Origin: Halanaerobiales bacterium
GTDB taxonomy: Bacteria; Bacillota_F; Halanaerobiia; Halanaerobiales; DTU029
Length of the DNA: 5,782 nucleotides
Assembly: GCA_016278415.1 (NCBI GenBank)
Contig: JADQBV010000170.1
Coordinates: 1 to 5,782 of the forward strand
Reading direction: 5' to 3'
The notes under the pieces are model-generated. The model saw only the letters and a list, made by a program, of their open reading frames with translations. It did no database searches and was not told where the DNA came from. The translations under genes and the position numbers were made by a program. This document shows, piece by piece, positions 1-5,368 of the stretch. The first letter of the stretch is position 1. Every line of letters starts with the position of its first letter.

Positions 1-33
1 GGCCCACAGGCTGCTAATGTTGTTACATTATAA
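1..33 (+). CDS. C-terminal end of an upstream gene (partial)
   Basis: The window opens in a reading frame that gives GPQAANVVTL and then a TAA stop at 31-33. This is a plausible protein C-terminus, but ten residues are too few to name a family. A second frame is also open to a TAA at 35-37 (AHRLLMLLHYK) and reads less like protein. The frame 1 reading is preferred on composition only. No new start follows before the terminator at 169-200, which probably ends this transcript. Confidence 0.35.
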   Translation, partial: GPQAANVVTL

Positions 34-40
34 GTAACAA
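20..40. repeat. Short inverted repeat over the upstream gene's stop
   Basis: TTGTTAC (20-26) and GTAACAA (34-40) form a perfect 7-bp dyad around a 7-nt spacer that contains the TAA stop. It has no T-run after it, so it is not a complete terminator. It could be a weak mRNA 3' hairpin or a protein-binding dyad. Confidence 0.4.
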
Positions 41-79
41 ATTTACTTCGCTATTGTAATTTAAAATGAAAATTACTTG

Positions 80-99
80 ATGTCATGAATAAATGACAT
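80..99. repeat. Inverted repeat ATGTCAT-N6-ATGACAT
   Basis: ATGTCAT (80-86) and ATGACAT (93-99) are perfect reverse complements with the 6-nt spacer GAATAA. The dyad lies in non-coding AT-rich DNA between the upstream gene and its terminator. It could be an operator or a small RNA hairpin. No convincing promoter accompanies it. A weaker dyad, TACAT/ATGTA, overlaps at 99-115. Confidence 0.4.
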
Positions 100-168
100 A
101 CATAAAATATATGTACTGATTAATTTCTTAGACATTAAATATTTTATTTTAATATATAGCAAGCAACT

Positions 169-200
169 AATCCCTGGCGCTAGTAGTCAGGGATTTTTTT
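169..200 (+). terminator. Rho-independent terminator
   Basis: AATCCCTG (169-176) pairs with CAGGGATT (188-195). The stem can be extended by a G-U pair (177/187) and a C-G pair (178/186), leaving a 7-nt loop. It runs straight into seven T residues (194-200). This is a textbook intrinsic terminator on the + strand. It sits about 135 bases after the upstream stop codon, so it probably ends that gene's transcript and separates it from the MutS remnant. Confidence 0.88.
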
Positions 201-214
201 ATGCCTTAAAAAAA

Positions 215-243
215 GTGACATTAAAAAGTCTTAATAATATTAG
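215..243 (+). promoter_or_regulatory. Weak candidate promoter for the 107-aa ORF
   Basis: GTGACA (215-220) resembles a -35 box (5 of 6). TATTAG (238-243) lies 17 bases downstream as a poor -10 (4 of 6). It falls between the terminator and the start at 263. Because the downstream gene looks decayed, this may be a surviving but weak promoter. Confidence 0.3.
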
Positions 244-262
244 AAAAGGGGTTCGCCAATAG

Positions 263-586
263 ATGAATAATTCAAATGTAAAAAAAGAAACTCTTAAAAG
301 AACAAAGGTCCTATTAATAACTTATTTTGTTATTCTTATATTAGCTACAATCTTATTTGTTTACATAGCAGTCAGCAATTATTTATCTTGGTTGTTTGGG
401 ATTGTCTTCTTTATTCCTTTTTATTACATAGTCTTTAAAAAACACAATTTATATAAAACAATGAGAAATTTAATGATTTTACAGGAAGAGTGGGGCAAGG
501 GGGTAAAACGTAAAAGAAATTTTGATAAAATGTTGAATAATAAAGTAGTCAGTCAAGTAAAAAATGATAATATAGCTAAGAACTGA
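263..586 (+). CDS. Small membrane protein, probable N-terminal remnant of a MutS-like membrane protein
   Basis: This 107-aa ORF has AAAGGGG (245-251) 11 nt before its ATG. A basic N-terminus is followed by two hydrophobic segments (about residues 16-36 and 41-58), then a short charged tail. The tail reads KKHNLYKTMRNL, then EEWGKGVKRKRNFD. A membrane anchor followed by a 'W-G-K ... D-F'-like stretch resembles, from memory, the start of the membrane-anchored MutS-related ATPases common in Firmicutes, which are normally about 550-600 residues long. Here the protein stops shortly after, at tandem TGA TAA (584-589). A C-terminal MutS-like tail follows in the same frame (590-760). The ORF is intact and may still be translated, but any product lacks an ATPase domain. 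The alternative is an unrelated two-helix hypothetical protein. Confidence 0.6.
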   Translation: MNNSNVKKETLKRTKVLLITYFVILILATILFVYIAVSNYLSWLFGIVFFIPFYYIVFKKHNLYKTMRNLMILQEEWGKGVKRKRNFDKMLNNKVVSQVKNDNIAKN

Positions 587-592
587 TAATAT
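565..592 (+). repeat. 9-bp direct repeat TGATAATAT at the break
   Basis: TGATAATAT occurs at 565-573 and again at 584-592, separated by 10 bases. The second copy contains the tandem stop codons that end the 107-aa ORF. Its position exactly between the N- and C-terminal MutS-like pieces makes it a candidate scar of deletion or slippage. In DNA this AT-rich it could also be chance. Confidence 0.45.
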
Positions 593-760
593 TATGGAAG
601 GAAAGAGTTTTTTACTTTGCAGAAGCGGAGCAAAAACGGTCTTGATTTTGATTATACATTAAAAAAAGGGATTGCAGTTACTGCAAATGCTGTTAAATTG
701 TTACAATACCTTAACTATCCAACAGAGATCACTGATAAAGCATTGAAATATGTAGAGTAA
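590..760 (+). pseudogene. C-terminal fragment of a MutS-like protein (deletion remnant)
   Basis: In the same frame as the 107-aa ORF, immediately after its tandem stops, the DNA is open for 56 codons to a TAA at 758-760. The residues include GLDFDYTLKKGIA, then NAVKLLQYLNYPTEITDKAL. This matches the pattern known at the end of MutS-family ATPase domains: 'FDYKL-x-G', a short T/S-rich stretch, 'NA-x-x-LL-x-x-x-GYP', then 'I-x-x-A'. No good start codon or ribosome binding site precedes it. The Walker A, Walker B and signature parts that should lie upstream are absent, so it is best read as the tail of a gene whose centre has been deleted. The family call rests on motif memory, not on an alignment. 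Confidence 0.7.
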
Positions 761-765
761 AGAAC

Positions 766-795
766 TTGACTATCTCGCAAATAAAATAGTATAAT
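766..795 (+). promoter_or_regulatory. Sigma-A promoter of the peptidase/ATP-grasp cluster
   Basis: TTGACT (766-771), an 18-bp spacer and a perfect TATAAT (790-795) make a strong vegetative promoter. It starts 5 bases after the stop of the MutS remnant. The transcript would start near 802, giving an untranslated leader of about 47 bases before the ATG at 849. No terminator is visible between here and 5196, so it may drive the whole cluster. Confidence 0.8.
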
Positions 796-803
796 TAAAT
801 AAC

Positions 804-823
804 TGTGAGTAAAATTCTTCACA
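804..823. promoter_or_regulatory. Candidate operator dyad in the leader
   Basis: TGTGA (804-808) and TCACA (819-823) are perfect reverse complements with a 10-nt spacer. Inside the spacer, AA/TT at 811-812 and 815-816 keep the symmetry. The dyad begins at about the expected transcription start, a typical repressor position. The half-sites resemble Crp/Fnr half-sites, but those use a 6-nt spacer, so the binding protein is unknown. Confidence 0.35.
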
Positions 824-848
824 TAATTATTGGAGGTTAAAATTACTT

Positions 849-1964
849 ATGAAAAGAAAAATTATATTATTAATAATATTAGTTGTCTTTATACTTACTA
901 TTAATATATTTGGGCTTGACAAAAGGTATAGCAAGGATGTTATTGCTACGATGATTCCCTCTATAAAGTTAAGCAACTCATCTCTTAAAGAAAATTTAAA
1001 TAATAATAAAATAGTTAAATTCGAGGATAGTAAAAGGTTATTTGATAACAATATAATAGCTTACCGGGAACAAAGTAATAATTCTGCTGATGAATTACAT
1101 TTTGATGATAAATTACATATAGATAAGCAAGATAAAGTATATAAATTAGAAGTAAAGAAACCAGTAAATCAATCTGATAATAAGATTACAGTTGAAACTA
1201 AAAACTTATTAGTAGCACCTGTGTTTCGGGAAAGAATAGAGGCTAATAAACCAATCTTAATTGATCAAATACAGGAATACCGTGTAAAGACAGGTGACTC
1301 CCTTTGGACGATTGCTAGTAAACATAAAATTGATATTGACACTTTGATTGGTGCTAATGACATTAGCAATATGAATAGAATTAAGCCTGGTGAACTTATA
1401 AAGATTCTTCCTGTAAAGGGTATCTTATATAAAATAGGACCTGGTGAGAATCTTTCCTCAATTTCCAATAGGTTTGAAATAAGTATACAGAAGATAGTAA
1501 AAGCTAACCAAATAAATGACCCTGATCAAGTTGAGCCAGGGAAGATGCTTATTTTACCCAATGCTAAGCCTGAATTTGGCTATAGGGATCGCTTGGAAAA
1601 GTTATTTATAAAACCGATATTTGCTAGGCTCTCATCATCCTTTGGTAGACGATGGGGCAAAATGCATGAAGGGATAGATTTTTCTGCACCGATTGGAACA
1701 AGTGTTAAAGCTGCAGGTGATGGAAGGGTTATATATAGCGGATGGGCAAGAGGATATGGTGAGACAGTGATTATAGAGCATCAAAAAGGATTAAAAACAT
1801 TATATGCTCACAACTCCAAGCTATTAGTTAATATTGGTGAATGGGTTAATAGGGGTAAATTAATAGCTAAATCGGGAAATACAGGAACGACTACTGGACC
1901 AAATTTACATTTTGAAGTCCAGGTTAATGGACGACCGGTTAATCCGATAAGTTATCTTAGATGA
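849..1964 (+). CDS. LysM-LysM-M23 family cell-wall metallopeptidase
   Basis: This 371-aa protein probably cuts peptidoglycan peptide bridges outside the membrane. It starts with a basic residue pair and a hydrophobic segment (about 5-23) acting as signal anchor. A polar, likely flexible linker follows (about 25-140). Two LysM peptidoglycan-binding repeats lie at about 143-188 (YRVKTGDSLWTIA) and 193-237 (YKIGPGENLSSIS). The C-terminal M23 (LytM/peptidase M23B) domain spans about 255-371. Zinc ligands H273 and D277 (HEGID) and H354 are present, as is the active-site H321 (LYAH). The usual 'HLH' motif reads NLH here: N352 replaces the first, catalytic histidine. Activity may therefore be reduced, or the protein may serve as a binder or amidase activator, as degenerate M23 proteins such as EnvC do. 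GGAGGT (832-837) precedes the ATG by 11 nt. The protein is the first gene of the cluster. Confidence 0.92.
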   Translation: MKRKIILLIILVVFILTINIFGLDKRYSKDVIATMIPSIKLSNSSLKENLNNNKIVKFEDSKRLFDNNIIAYREQSNNSADELHFDDKLHIDKQDKVYKLEVKKPVNQSDNKITVETKNLLVAPVFRERIEANKPILIDQIQEYRVKTGDSLWTIASKHKIDIDTLIGANDISNMNRIKPGELIKILPVKGILYKIGPGENLSSISNRFEISIQKIVKANQINDPDQVEPGKMLILPNAKPEFGYRDRLEKLFIKPIFARLSSSFGRRWGKMHEGIDFSAPIGTSVKAAGDGRVIYSGWARGYGETVIIEHQKGLKTLYAHNSKLLVNIGEWVNRGKLIAKSGNTGTTTGPNLHFEVQVNGRPVNPISYLR

Positions 1965-1986
1965 TAAGAATAAATACATAAATATT

Positions 1987-1991
1987 GGAGG
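1987..1991 (+). promoter_or_regulatory. Ribosome binding site that fixes the ATG 1997 start
   Basis: GGAGG lies 5 nt before the ATG at 1997. An in-frame TTG at 1985 would extend the ORF by four residues (MEDI), but it overlaps this binding site and has none of its own. The ATG is therefore the better start. Confidence 0.8.
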
Positions 1992-1996
1992 ACATT

Positions 1997-2905
1997 ATGA
2001 GAGGTTGGATAATATATAAAGTAAAAGAATCAGAGCTTACTGAGGAACATTACGAGACTAAGAGATTTATTGATGAAGCAGGAAAGATGGGCATTGAAAT
2101 TAGTGTTTATCGACCTGATCAGATTGATGTTATAGTAACAAGTGAAGATAGAAAAAGTATTTTTGTTGACGGGAAACAAGTACCACTACCGGATTTTGTA
2201 TTACCACGAATGGGATCTGGCACCTCATATTTTGCTTTGGCTTTAATAAGGCATTTAGAGAGGTTAGGTGTCTATTGTATCAATTCTTCTATAAGTATTG
2301 ATACTGTGAAGGACAAACTTTTCACACATCAAATTCTAGCTGAAAGTAGGCTTCCAGTACCTAAAACAATGTTGTTGAAATTTCCTGTTGATTTTAAACA
2401 TATTGAACAACATATGGGGTTTCCATTAATAGTTAAGACCCTTTCTGGATCCTTGGGGAGGGGTGTTTTCCTTGCACATGATAAAGAAAAATTTGAGGAT
2501 TTAGCACGAATAATTGAAATTGCAAATCCAAATATGAATATTATACTTCAGGAAATGATTACTACAAGCTATGGTAAAGACTTAAGGGTGTTTGTTGTTG
2601 GTGGTAGAGTAATAGCTTGTATGAAGAGGCAAGCAAAAGAAAACGAATATAGGGCTAATTATTCGGCAGGAGGAAGTGTGACACCATTTCCTCTAACTGA
2701 AGAGATAGAGTGGCTTTCTTTAGAGGCTACGAAAATATTACGACTAGATATAGCAGGTGTAGATTTACTATTTGATAGTAATGATGGTTATAAAATATGC
2801 GAGGTTAATTCATCACCTATGTTTAAGGGATTAGAGTCATGTAATGATGTAAATATTCCTTTGGATATATATAAATATATAAAAACAAGGTTTAATCCTA
2901 AATAA
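1997..2905 (+). CDS. RimK-type ATP-grasp ligase
   Basis: This cytoplasmic ATP-dependent carboxylate-amine ligase has 302 aa from the ATG, the normal RimK family length of about 300. Such enzymes activate a carboxylate as acyl phosphate and join it to an amine, often adding glutamate to a protein or metabolite. Visible motifs, in canonical order, are PRMGSGTSYF (70-79), DKLFTHQIL (106-114), the ATP lysine K147 with a glycine-rich loop (SGSLGRG, 150-156), QE (185-186), KDLRVFVVGG (194-203), a basic R-x-N loop (RANYSAGGS, 219-227), the metal site AGVDLLFD (253-260), and EVNSSP (269-274), whose E and N bind magnesium. All expected catalytic residues are present. The gene begins 32 bases after the peptidase and ends 15 bases before a second ATP-grasp-like gene. 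The substrate cannot be told. RimK itself, LysX and MptN share this architecture. Confidence 0.9.
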   Translation: MRGWIIYKVKESELTEEHYETKRFIDEAGKMGIEISVYRPDQIDVIVTSEDRKSIFVDGKQVPLPDFVLPRMGSGTSYFALALIRHLERLGVYCINSSISIDTVKDKLFTHQILAESRLPVPKTMLLKFPVDFKHIEQHMGFPLIVKTLSGSLGRGVFLAHDKEKFEDLARIIEIANPNMNIILQEMITTSYGKDLRVFVVGGRVIACMKRQAKENEYRANYSAGGSVTPFPLTEEIEWLSLEATKILRLDIAGVDLLFDSNDGYKICEVNSSPMFKGLESCNDVNIPLDIYKYIKTRFNPK

Positions 2906-2920
2906 CTAGGAGGAAAGATT

Positions 2921-4381
2921 ATGGAGATTAAATTTTCCGAACCAGCACAGTTAATTTCACCAGATTCATTTGAGGTTGACAAACATTATTATGAAAAAGT
3001 TGTTAATGCTCAGGCACATACCCTTGTAAGCTACTTTATGAATATGAGTAAAGAGCGAGTTGTTGAAAGGTATTGTCATCTTAATCCATTGATCGACCAC
3101 GGCTATTTAATGTCATTAATTGAATATAAACCAAAGCATATTTATTGGACAGGAACAGACTTGTTTCATGTAACTACAGCTAAAGGAAACAAAAAAATGA
3201 TAGTTGTTGAGACTAATTCGTCTCCTTCAGGTCAAAAGTCTATGCCTGTATTACACGATAATCAAGAAATGGGTGGCTACAAACGTTTATTAGAAGAATC
3301 TTTTCTACCATTGCTTAATTCTAAGAGATTACCAAAAGGCCATTTAGCAATAGTTTATGATAAAAATTATATAGAGGCCTCAGGATATGCTGCCGCACTT
3401 GCTGAGTTAACTGGTGAAAATGTATTCCTAGTCACTTTTTATTCAGATGATGATAATTCATCTGTAAGATTTAATAATGGAATAATGGAAGTAAGAGATG
3501 CTGATGATACATGGCATCCAATTAGAGCAGCATTTCGCTATGTTACACAGAAACCATGGAACCGAATTCCGGTTGCTACTAAAACACTTATCTATAATCC
3601 TATTATTGCATGTCTGGCTGGAGGTAGAAATAAATTAGTCGCTTCAAAGGCATATGATCTCTTTAATGCTGAACTTAAGAATAATGGTTTAAAAATTTTT
3701 ACACCTGAAACGATAATGAATGTAAACTTAAAGGAAATACCATTATGGGTTAATAGATTTGGCGGGCATGCCGTAATTAAAAATCCTTATAGTAATGCTG
3801 GTCAGGGTGTTTATACCATAACAAATGAAAAAGAGCTAGATGAATTTATGGCTTTGGAACACCATTATAAAAATTTTATTGTTCAAAGTTTAGTAGGGAA
3901 TTACGAATGGAGTACTATGAGCTCCGAGGGGAAATTCTATCATGTTGGCACAGTTCCAAATAAAAGAAAGAATATATATGCCTCAGATTTAAGATTTATG
4001 ATTGCAGCTACTCAGGAAGGTTTTAAACCTATAGCAATGTATGCACGCAGGGCAAAATCTCCTTTAACTAGCACATTGGACGATTCGCGGAAATCATGGG
4101 ATATGCTGGGAACTAATCTGTCTGTTAAATTAAGCAATGGTTGGGATAGTGATGTAAGCCGTCTTAAATTGATGGACCGGAAAGATTTTAATATTCTGGG
4201 TCTTAGTCTAGATAATCTAATAGAGGGGTATATACAGTCAGTTTTATCTACAATAGCACTGGATAAAATGGCTAAATATCTTATTAATAGTAGGAAACAA
4301 TTGAATAAGAGGCTATTTTCTTCCCTTAATCCAGACCCAATACTAATTAAAGAAATTGGTAATTCAGTCAAAGTAAATTAA
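2921..4381 (+). CDS. Probable circularly permuted ATP-grasp ligase, uncharacterised
   Basis: This 486-aa protein has AGGAGG (2908-2913) 7 nt before the ATG. No signal peptide or membrane segment is seen. Key motifs are VVETNSSPSG (95-104), FRYVTQKPW (205-213), NPIIACLAGG followed by NKLVASK (226-243), VIKNPYSNAGQG (285-296), QS (322-323) and SDLRFMI (355-361). The magnesium-type E-x-N signature, with a 'PSG' as in circularly permuted ATP-grasp families, comes before the lysine plus glycine-rich loop. That is the reverse of the order in the neighbouring RimK-like gene. The order and the FR-V motif resemble the CP_ATPgrasp/DUF404 group and glutathionylspermidine synthase-like enzymes, although overall similarity appears low. 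The C-terminus (about 430-486) is helical and basic. It likely makes an amide bond using ATP, perhaps in a two-step reaction with the upstream ligase, with which it is surely co-transcribed. The substrate is unknown. Confidence 0.75.
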   Translation: MEIKFSEPAQLISPDSFEVDKHYYEKVVNAQAHTLVSYFMNMSKERVVERYCHLNPLIDHGYLMSLIEYKPKHIYWTGTDLFHVTTAKGNKKMIVVETNSSPSGQKSMPVLHDNQEMGGYKRLLEESFLPLLNSKRLPKGHLAIVYDKNYIEASGYAAALAELTGENVFLVTFYSDDDNSSVRFNNGIMEVRDADDTWHPIRAAFRYVTQKPWNRIPVATKTLIYNPIIACLAGGRNKLVASKAYDLFNAELKNNGLKIFTPETIMNVNLKEIPLWVNRFGGHAVIKNPYSNAGQGVYTITNEKELDEFMALEHHYKNFIVQSLVGNYEWSTMSSEGKFYHVGTVPNKRKNIYASDLRFMIAATQEGFKPIAMYARRAKSPLTSTLDDSRKSWDMLGTNLSVKLSNGWDSDVSRLKLMDRKDFNILGLSLDNLIEGYIQSVLSTIALDKMAKYLINSRKQLNKRLFSSLNPDPILIKEIGNSVKVN

Positions 4382-4531
4382 GTGAAGAGATATGTCAGCT
4401 TATTTGAGGTATTACTATATTTTATCTATGAGGAGTTATTAAAAGGTAAATTAACAGATCAGGGTATTATTGAAGGTATTGGATACACAGGTTATAGTAT
4501 TAGATCTGGGCTGTGGATACGGTGTAGGTGA
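4382..4531 (+). CDS. Doubtful 49-aa ORF (GTG start)
   Basis: The ORF begins directly after the TAA of the permuted ATP-grasp gene, in the same frame. It runs from GTG (4382) to TGA (4529-4531), ending within the ribosome binding site of the next gene. The product has a hydrophobic-acidic first part (FEVLLYFIYEELLKG) and a second part with DQGIIEGIGYTGYSIRSGLW. The composition looks protein-like, and it fills the 160-base gap neatly. There is no convincing Shine-Dalgarno before the GTG. It could be a translationally coupled small protein, a decayed extension of the upstream gene, or chance. I recognise no family. Confidence 0.3.
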   Translation: MKRYVSLFEVLLYFIYEELLKGKLTDQGIIEGIGYTGYSIRSGLWIRCR

Positions 4532-4535
4532 GGTG
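4530..4535 (+). promoter_or_regulatory. Ribosome binding site that supports the TTG 4542 start
   Basis: GAGGTG matches the 16S anti-Shine-Dalgarno and sits 6 nt before TTG at 4542. The upstream in-frame ATG at 4470 lacks such a site and would place a polar 24-residue stretch before the first membrane helix. Confidence 0.65.
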
Positions 4536-4541
4536 GTTATA

Positions 4542-4970
4542 TTGTATAGAATACTATTCTTTTTACATGCTTTTGTAGGAGTGGGTGCATTAGGAGGAGG
4601 ATTAGGTGCTATTCTAAATCCTGAAGGTCCAATGGGTATATCTACAGAGCTTTTGAAGGGATCTCCATTTAATAATTATCTAATTCCAGGTGTTATTTTA
4701 TTTGTTGTAATTGGTATTGGTAATATAATTAGTGCATTAATGCTCCGCTCAAAAGCTAGATTTCATTTATATATTAGTAGTGTATTTAGTTGGGCGCTGG
4801 TAATATGGATTGTTGTTCAATGTATTATAATGGGTGCAGTTCACTTTTTACATATGATTTATTTTATAATTGGGGTAATTGAGGTTACTATATCAACTAG
4901 ATTGATATTTAAGGAAAATCTTTATCCAAGTCAAATTATTACTGATTTTTACCAAAAATTCAAAGGGTGA
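4542..4970 (+). CDS. Small four-helix integral membrane protein, uncharacterised
   Basis: From the TTG start the protein is 142 aa (MYRILFFLHAF...). Four hydrophobic segments are visible at about residues 4-25, 46-67, 75-97 and 100-118, with a short polar C-terminal tail. Between helices 1 and 2 is a conserved-looking loop, ILNPEGPMGISTELLKGSPF, leading into YLIPG. I have the impression of a widespread family of small membrane proteins with this glycine-rich first helix and SPF-x-x-YLIPG motif, but I cannot name it and no function is known to me. It lacks catalytic signatures. A longer version from ATG 4470 would be 166 aa and is less likely. The gene is in the same direction as its neighbours, 34 bases before the YwbE gene, and probably in the same transcript. 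Confidence 0.8.
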   Translation: MYRILFFLHAFVGVGALGGGLGAILNPEGPMGISTELLKGSPFNNYLIPGVILFVVIGIGNIISALMLRSKARFHLYISSVFSWALVIWIVVQCIIMGAVHFLHMIYFIIGVIEVTISTRLIFKENLYPSQIITDFYQKFKG

Positions 4971-5004
4971 AATATAAACCAAAACAAAAGTTAGGGTGAG
5001 TATA

Positions 5005-5196
5005 ATGTCGGGAACAAAAAGAAGTGATATTACAAAAGGTGCTACAGTAATGGTTGTTCAAAAACAAGATCAAAGAAGTGGTAAGCTTACAGAGGGTATA
5101 GTAAAGCGGATACTTACCAATTCACCAAATCATCCTCATGGTATTAAGGTTATGCTTGAGAGTGGGATTGTTGGACGGGTCAAAGAAATAAAGTGA
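5005..5196 (+). CDS. ywbE: YwbE family protein (DUF2196)
   Basis: This 63-aa protein closely follows the YwbE pattern known from Bacillus (about 64 aa). It shows VQKQDQRSGK (18-27), then GIVKRILTNSPNHPHGIKV (31-49), and a closing GRVKEI. It is a small soluble, probably all-beta protein of unknown biochemical role. The ATG at 5005 is preferred because GGGTGAG (4994-5000) lies 4 nt before it. The in-frame GTG at 4996 overlaps that binding site and would add only MSI. It is the last gene before a gap of 172 bases. The gene is common in unrelated contexts, so it says little about the ligase genes. Confidence 0.93.
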   Translation: MSGTKRSDITKGATVMVVQKQDQRSGKLTEGIVKRILTNSPNHPHGIKVMLESGIVGRVKEIK

Positions 5197-5256
5197 GGTG
5201 GATTAGATAAGAACTTAAATAGGTAATGAAATTTAATGAGTTAATGAGTAAGATAC

Positions 5257-5283
5257 TTGAAGGGCTTATAGCTATTCTATAAT
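5257..5283 (+). promoter_or_regulatory. Possible upstream promoter of the LacI-type gene
   Basis: A perfect TATAAT (5278-5283) is preceded by TTGAAG (5257-5262) with a short 15-bp spacer. A start near 5290 would give a leader of about 80 bases that runs through the better promoter downstream. The short spacer makes it uncertain. Confidence 0.3.
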
Positions 5284-5297
5284 GCTAAAAAAACATT

Positions 5298-5326
5298 TTG
5301 ACTTAACAGAAAATTTTTGATATACT
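5298..5326 (+). promoter_or_regulatory. Sigma-A promoter of the LacI-type regulator
   Basis: TTGACT (5298-5303), a 17-bp spacer and TATACT (5321-5326) form a strong promoter, with a TG at 5318-5319 making an extended -10. Transcription should start near 5333, just upstream of the palindromic operator. Confidence 0.82.
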
Positions 5327-5340
5327 AAAAATAAAATATA

Positions 5341-5354
5341 TTGAAACGTTTCAA
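5341..5354. promoter_or_regulatory. LacI-family operator palindrome
   Basis: TTGAAACGTTTCAA is a perfect 14-bp palindrome with the central CG typical of LacI/GalR-family sites. It lies about 8-22 bases after the predicted start point, where a bound repressor would block transcription, and directly before the ribosome binding site. It most likely binds the protein encoded next to it, giving autorepression. CcpA-type cre sites are similar, so control by another family member is possible. Confidence 0.8.
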
Positions 5355-5368
5355 AGAGGAGATATAAA

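Noticed and set aside
804..823. Crp/Fnr binding site reading of the TGTGA/TCACA dyad
   Set aside because: The spacer is 10 nt, whereas such sites need 6, so only an unspecified operator is proposed.
827..1468. Minus-strand ORFs opposite the peptidase gene (827-1051 and 1265-1468)
   Set aside because: They are shadows of a well-supported gene, without ribosome binding sites or recognisable domains.
2788..4371. Minus-strand ORFs opposite the two ligase genes (2788-2982 and 4012-4371)
   Set aside because: They lie opposite conserved coding motifs, show no family features, and their leucine/serine-rich make-up is typical of antisense frames.
4392..4442. 16-aa ORF MSAYLRYYYILSMRSY
   Set aside because: It is very short, has no clear ribosome binding site, and overlaps the 49-aa ORF.
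4500..4535. VLDLGCGYGVGE, like SAM-dependent methyltransferase motif I, in the frame upstream of the membrane protein
   Set aside because: No other methyltransferase motif follows, the frame goes directly into a membrane helix, and the better start is TTG 4542. It is most likely coincidence.
5226..5282. 18-aa ORF MKFNELMSKILEGLIAIL
   Set aside because: It is tiny, with only a weak AGG-like site before it, and it overlaps a possible promoter. It cannot be supported as a gene.
5266..5282. TTATAG/CTATAA hairpin as terminator of the ywbE transcript
   Set aside because: The stem is only 6 A/T-rich pairs and an A-run, not a T-run, follows on the + strand.
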